DNA of 64,000 nt, taken from Brachybacterium alimentarium (GTDB lineage Bacteria; Actinomycetota; Actinomycetes; Actinomycetales; Dermabacteraceae). The position numbers and the translations under genes were made by a program. Of this stretch, positions 62,955-64,000 are shown piece after piece. Each line of letters opens with the position of its first letter. Position 1 is the first letter of the stretch. The DNA is taken from NCBI RefSeq assembly GCF_002332425.1, contig NZ_NRGS01000005.1, positions 62,001-126,000 of the forward strand, written 5' to 3'. Under the pieces are notes generated by a model, which worked only from the letters and a program-made list of their open reading frames with translations, ran no database searches and was not told where the DNA came from.

Positions 62955-64000
62955 GTGTACAACCTCTCCGTCGTGCTCGAGGACAGCGCGCGCACCTGTC
63001 CTGACCGAGTCGCTCTCATCCTGGGGTCCGCGCGCCTCACCTATGCGCAGATCGACGGCGCCGCGAACCAGGTCGCCCATCTCCTGGGCTCCCTCGGCAT
63101 CCGCCCTGGCGACCGGGTCGCCCTGAGCTGTCCGAACCTCCCCCAGTTCCCGATCGTCTACTACGGCATCCTCAAGGCGGGGGCCGTGGTGGTGCCCCTG
63201 AACGTCCTGAGCAAGGCTCGCGAGATCACCTACTTCCTGGACGACGCCGACGCGAAGGCCTTCTTCTGCTTCGAAGGGTCGGAGGACCTGCCGATCGGTC
63301 GCTACGGGCATGACGGCGCCCTGGCCGCTGCCTCCCCGCCGCACCTGGTGATGATGACCGCCGATCCCTCAGCGCCCAGCCCCTACGACGACGTCCCCAC
63401 CTTGGCGGAGGCGGTGGCCGGACTGCCCTCCAGTTTCGAGAGCGTCCAGACCCGCGAGACCGACACCGCCGTGGTCCTCTACACGTCCGGCACCACGGGG
63501 CGGCCCAAGGGGGCGGAGCTCAGCCACTCCAACCAGCTCATGAACGCTCTGACCTGCAACCGGCTCTTCGGTTCCCAGCCGGGCGAGGACACCCACCTCG
63601 TGGCTCTGCCGTTGTTCCACACCTTCGGCGCGACGGTGAACCTGAACGCCGGGTTCTCGATGGGCGCGACCCTGGTCCTGGTGCCCCGTTTCGACGCGGA
63701 GCAGGTGCTCGAACTGCTGGTGGAGCACGAGGTGACCGTGTTCGCGGGGGTGCCCACGATGTGGTGGGGGCTGCTGCGCGCGCTGGAGGACGGTGACGAG
63801 CAGAGGGCGAGGATCGTGCAGACCCTGCGCCTGGGAGTGTCCGGCGGGGCGCCCCTTCCGGTGGAGATCCTCACGGCGGCCCGTGAGCGGCTGGGGGTCT
63901 CGATCATGGAGGGGTACGGCCTGTCCGAGACCTCGCCGGTGGCCTGCTTCTCGCTGGCGGACCGGCCTCGACCCGGTTCCATCGGGGTACCGGTGTGGGG
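62955..64000 (+). CDS. long-chain acyl-CoA ligase / AMP-dependent synthetase, 3' end cut by the window
   Basis: An ANL-superfamily enzyme, incomplete: 348 codons are present and the frame is open at the window end. The adenylation core motif YTSGTTGRPKG lies near residue 176, followed by LPLFHTFG and MEGYGLSETSP. It starts with GTG preceded by AAGGAG at 7 nt. It activates a carboxylic acid with ATP and joins it to CoA; the layout (short N terminus, LSVVLEDSARTCPDRVALI) is typical of fatty-acid-CoA ligases. The C-terminal domain is missing. Divergent from the ArsR gene. Confidence 0.93.
   Translation, partial: MYNLSVVLEDSARTCPDRVALILGSARLTYAQIDGAANQVAHLLGSLGIRPGDRVALSCPNLPQFPIVYYGILKAGAVVVPLNVLSKAREITYFLDDADAKAFFCFEGSEDLPIGRYGHDGALAAASPPHLVMMTADPSAPSPYDDVPTLAEAVAGLPSSFESVQTRETDTAVVLYTSGTTGRPKGAELSHSNQLMNALTCNRLFGSQPGEDTHLVALPLFHTFGATVNLNAGFSMGATLVLVPRFDAEQVLELLVEHEVTVFAGVPTMWWGLLRALEDGDEQRARIVQTLRLGVSGGAPLPVEILTAARERLGVSIMEGYGLSETSPVACFSLADRPRPGSIGVPVW

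Overview
This 64 kb window is high-GC (about 70%) DNA with dense genes, strong G/C bias at third codon positions, many GTG starts and many apparently leaderless genes. The gene set (DUF3263 and LytR_C proteins ahead of a groEL with CIRCE operators, FprA-type ferredoxin reductase, variant-LRR/DUF6636-like membrane protein, circularly permuted ATP-grasp/alpha-E/transglutaminase cluster) points to an actinobacterium. A Brachybacterium/Dermabacteraceae-like member of the Micrococcales is my best guess, by inference only. I see no phage, insertion sequence, CRISPR array or replication origin. It looks like ordinary chromosome, with transport and sugar-use cassettes between housekeeping genes.

Layout. 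0-11 kb: GNAT acetyltransferase, low-molecular-weight protein tyrosine phosphatase, an acidic surface protein, phosphoglucomutase, a DJ-1/PfpI protein, a Gly/Tyr-rich membrane protein, a PiT phosphate transporter with its DUF47 partner, and three conserved hypotheticals. 11-19.3 kb: an alpha-galactoside locus, with a GH36 alpha-galactosidase, two ABC permeases and a Tat-type lipoprotein binding protein on the minus strand, facing a ROK regulator; an alpha/beta-hydrolase lies divergently on the far side. 19.6-31.8 kb: AbgT transporter, AlaA-like aminotransferase, DUF1304, FprA, transglutaminase plus fused ATP-grasp/alpha-E protein, AIM24 and a membrane Ser/Thr kinase. 31.9-39 kb: DsbA-like membrane thiol protein, tRNA-Thr(TGT), a vLRR membrane protein, three paralogous single-pass secreted-domain proteins, uracil-DNA glycosylase, DUF3263 and LytR_C proteins. 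39.2-44.7 kb: groEL under a double CIRCE, then a complete TRAP transporter (P, Q, M). 44.8-48.9 kb: an ECF importer (T, fused AA, S) behind a SAM hydrolase (DUF62). 48.9-52 kb: an endonuclease/exonuclease/phosphatase family protein and two LLM flavin oxidoreductases. 52-60.4 kb: seven translationally coupled genes (FAD-linked 2-hydroxyacid oxidase, aminotransferase, family-5 ABC importer, GNAT). 60.7-64 kb: small membrane protein, ArsR-CDF metal efflux pair, and an AMP-dependent acyl-CoA ligase cut by the window end.

How the genes work together. The galactoside locus should import alpha-galactosides and hydrolyse them inside the cell; pgm could feed the resulting glucose phosphate into metabolism. 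The 52-60 kb operon has the logic hydroxy acid -> oxo acid -> amino acid, fed by its own importer, and is the most interesting uncharacterised unit. The ECF/SAM-hydrolase operon suggests salvage of an adenosine- or methionine-related compound. Several proteins have an N-terminal basic cytosolic part, one membrane span and an extracytoplasmic domain, often with low-complexity linkers.

A recurring regulatory theme is a TANNNT-like -10 box exactly 6-7 nt before the start codon in at least nine genes, which implies leaderless transcripts. Coordinates are start codon to stop codon; starts were chosen from ribosome-binding sites, overlaps or this leaderless pattern.
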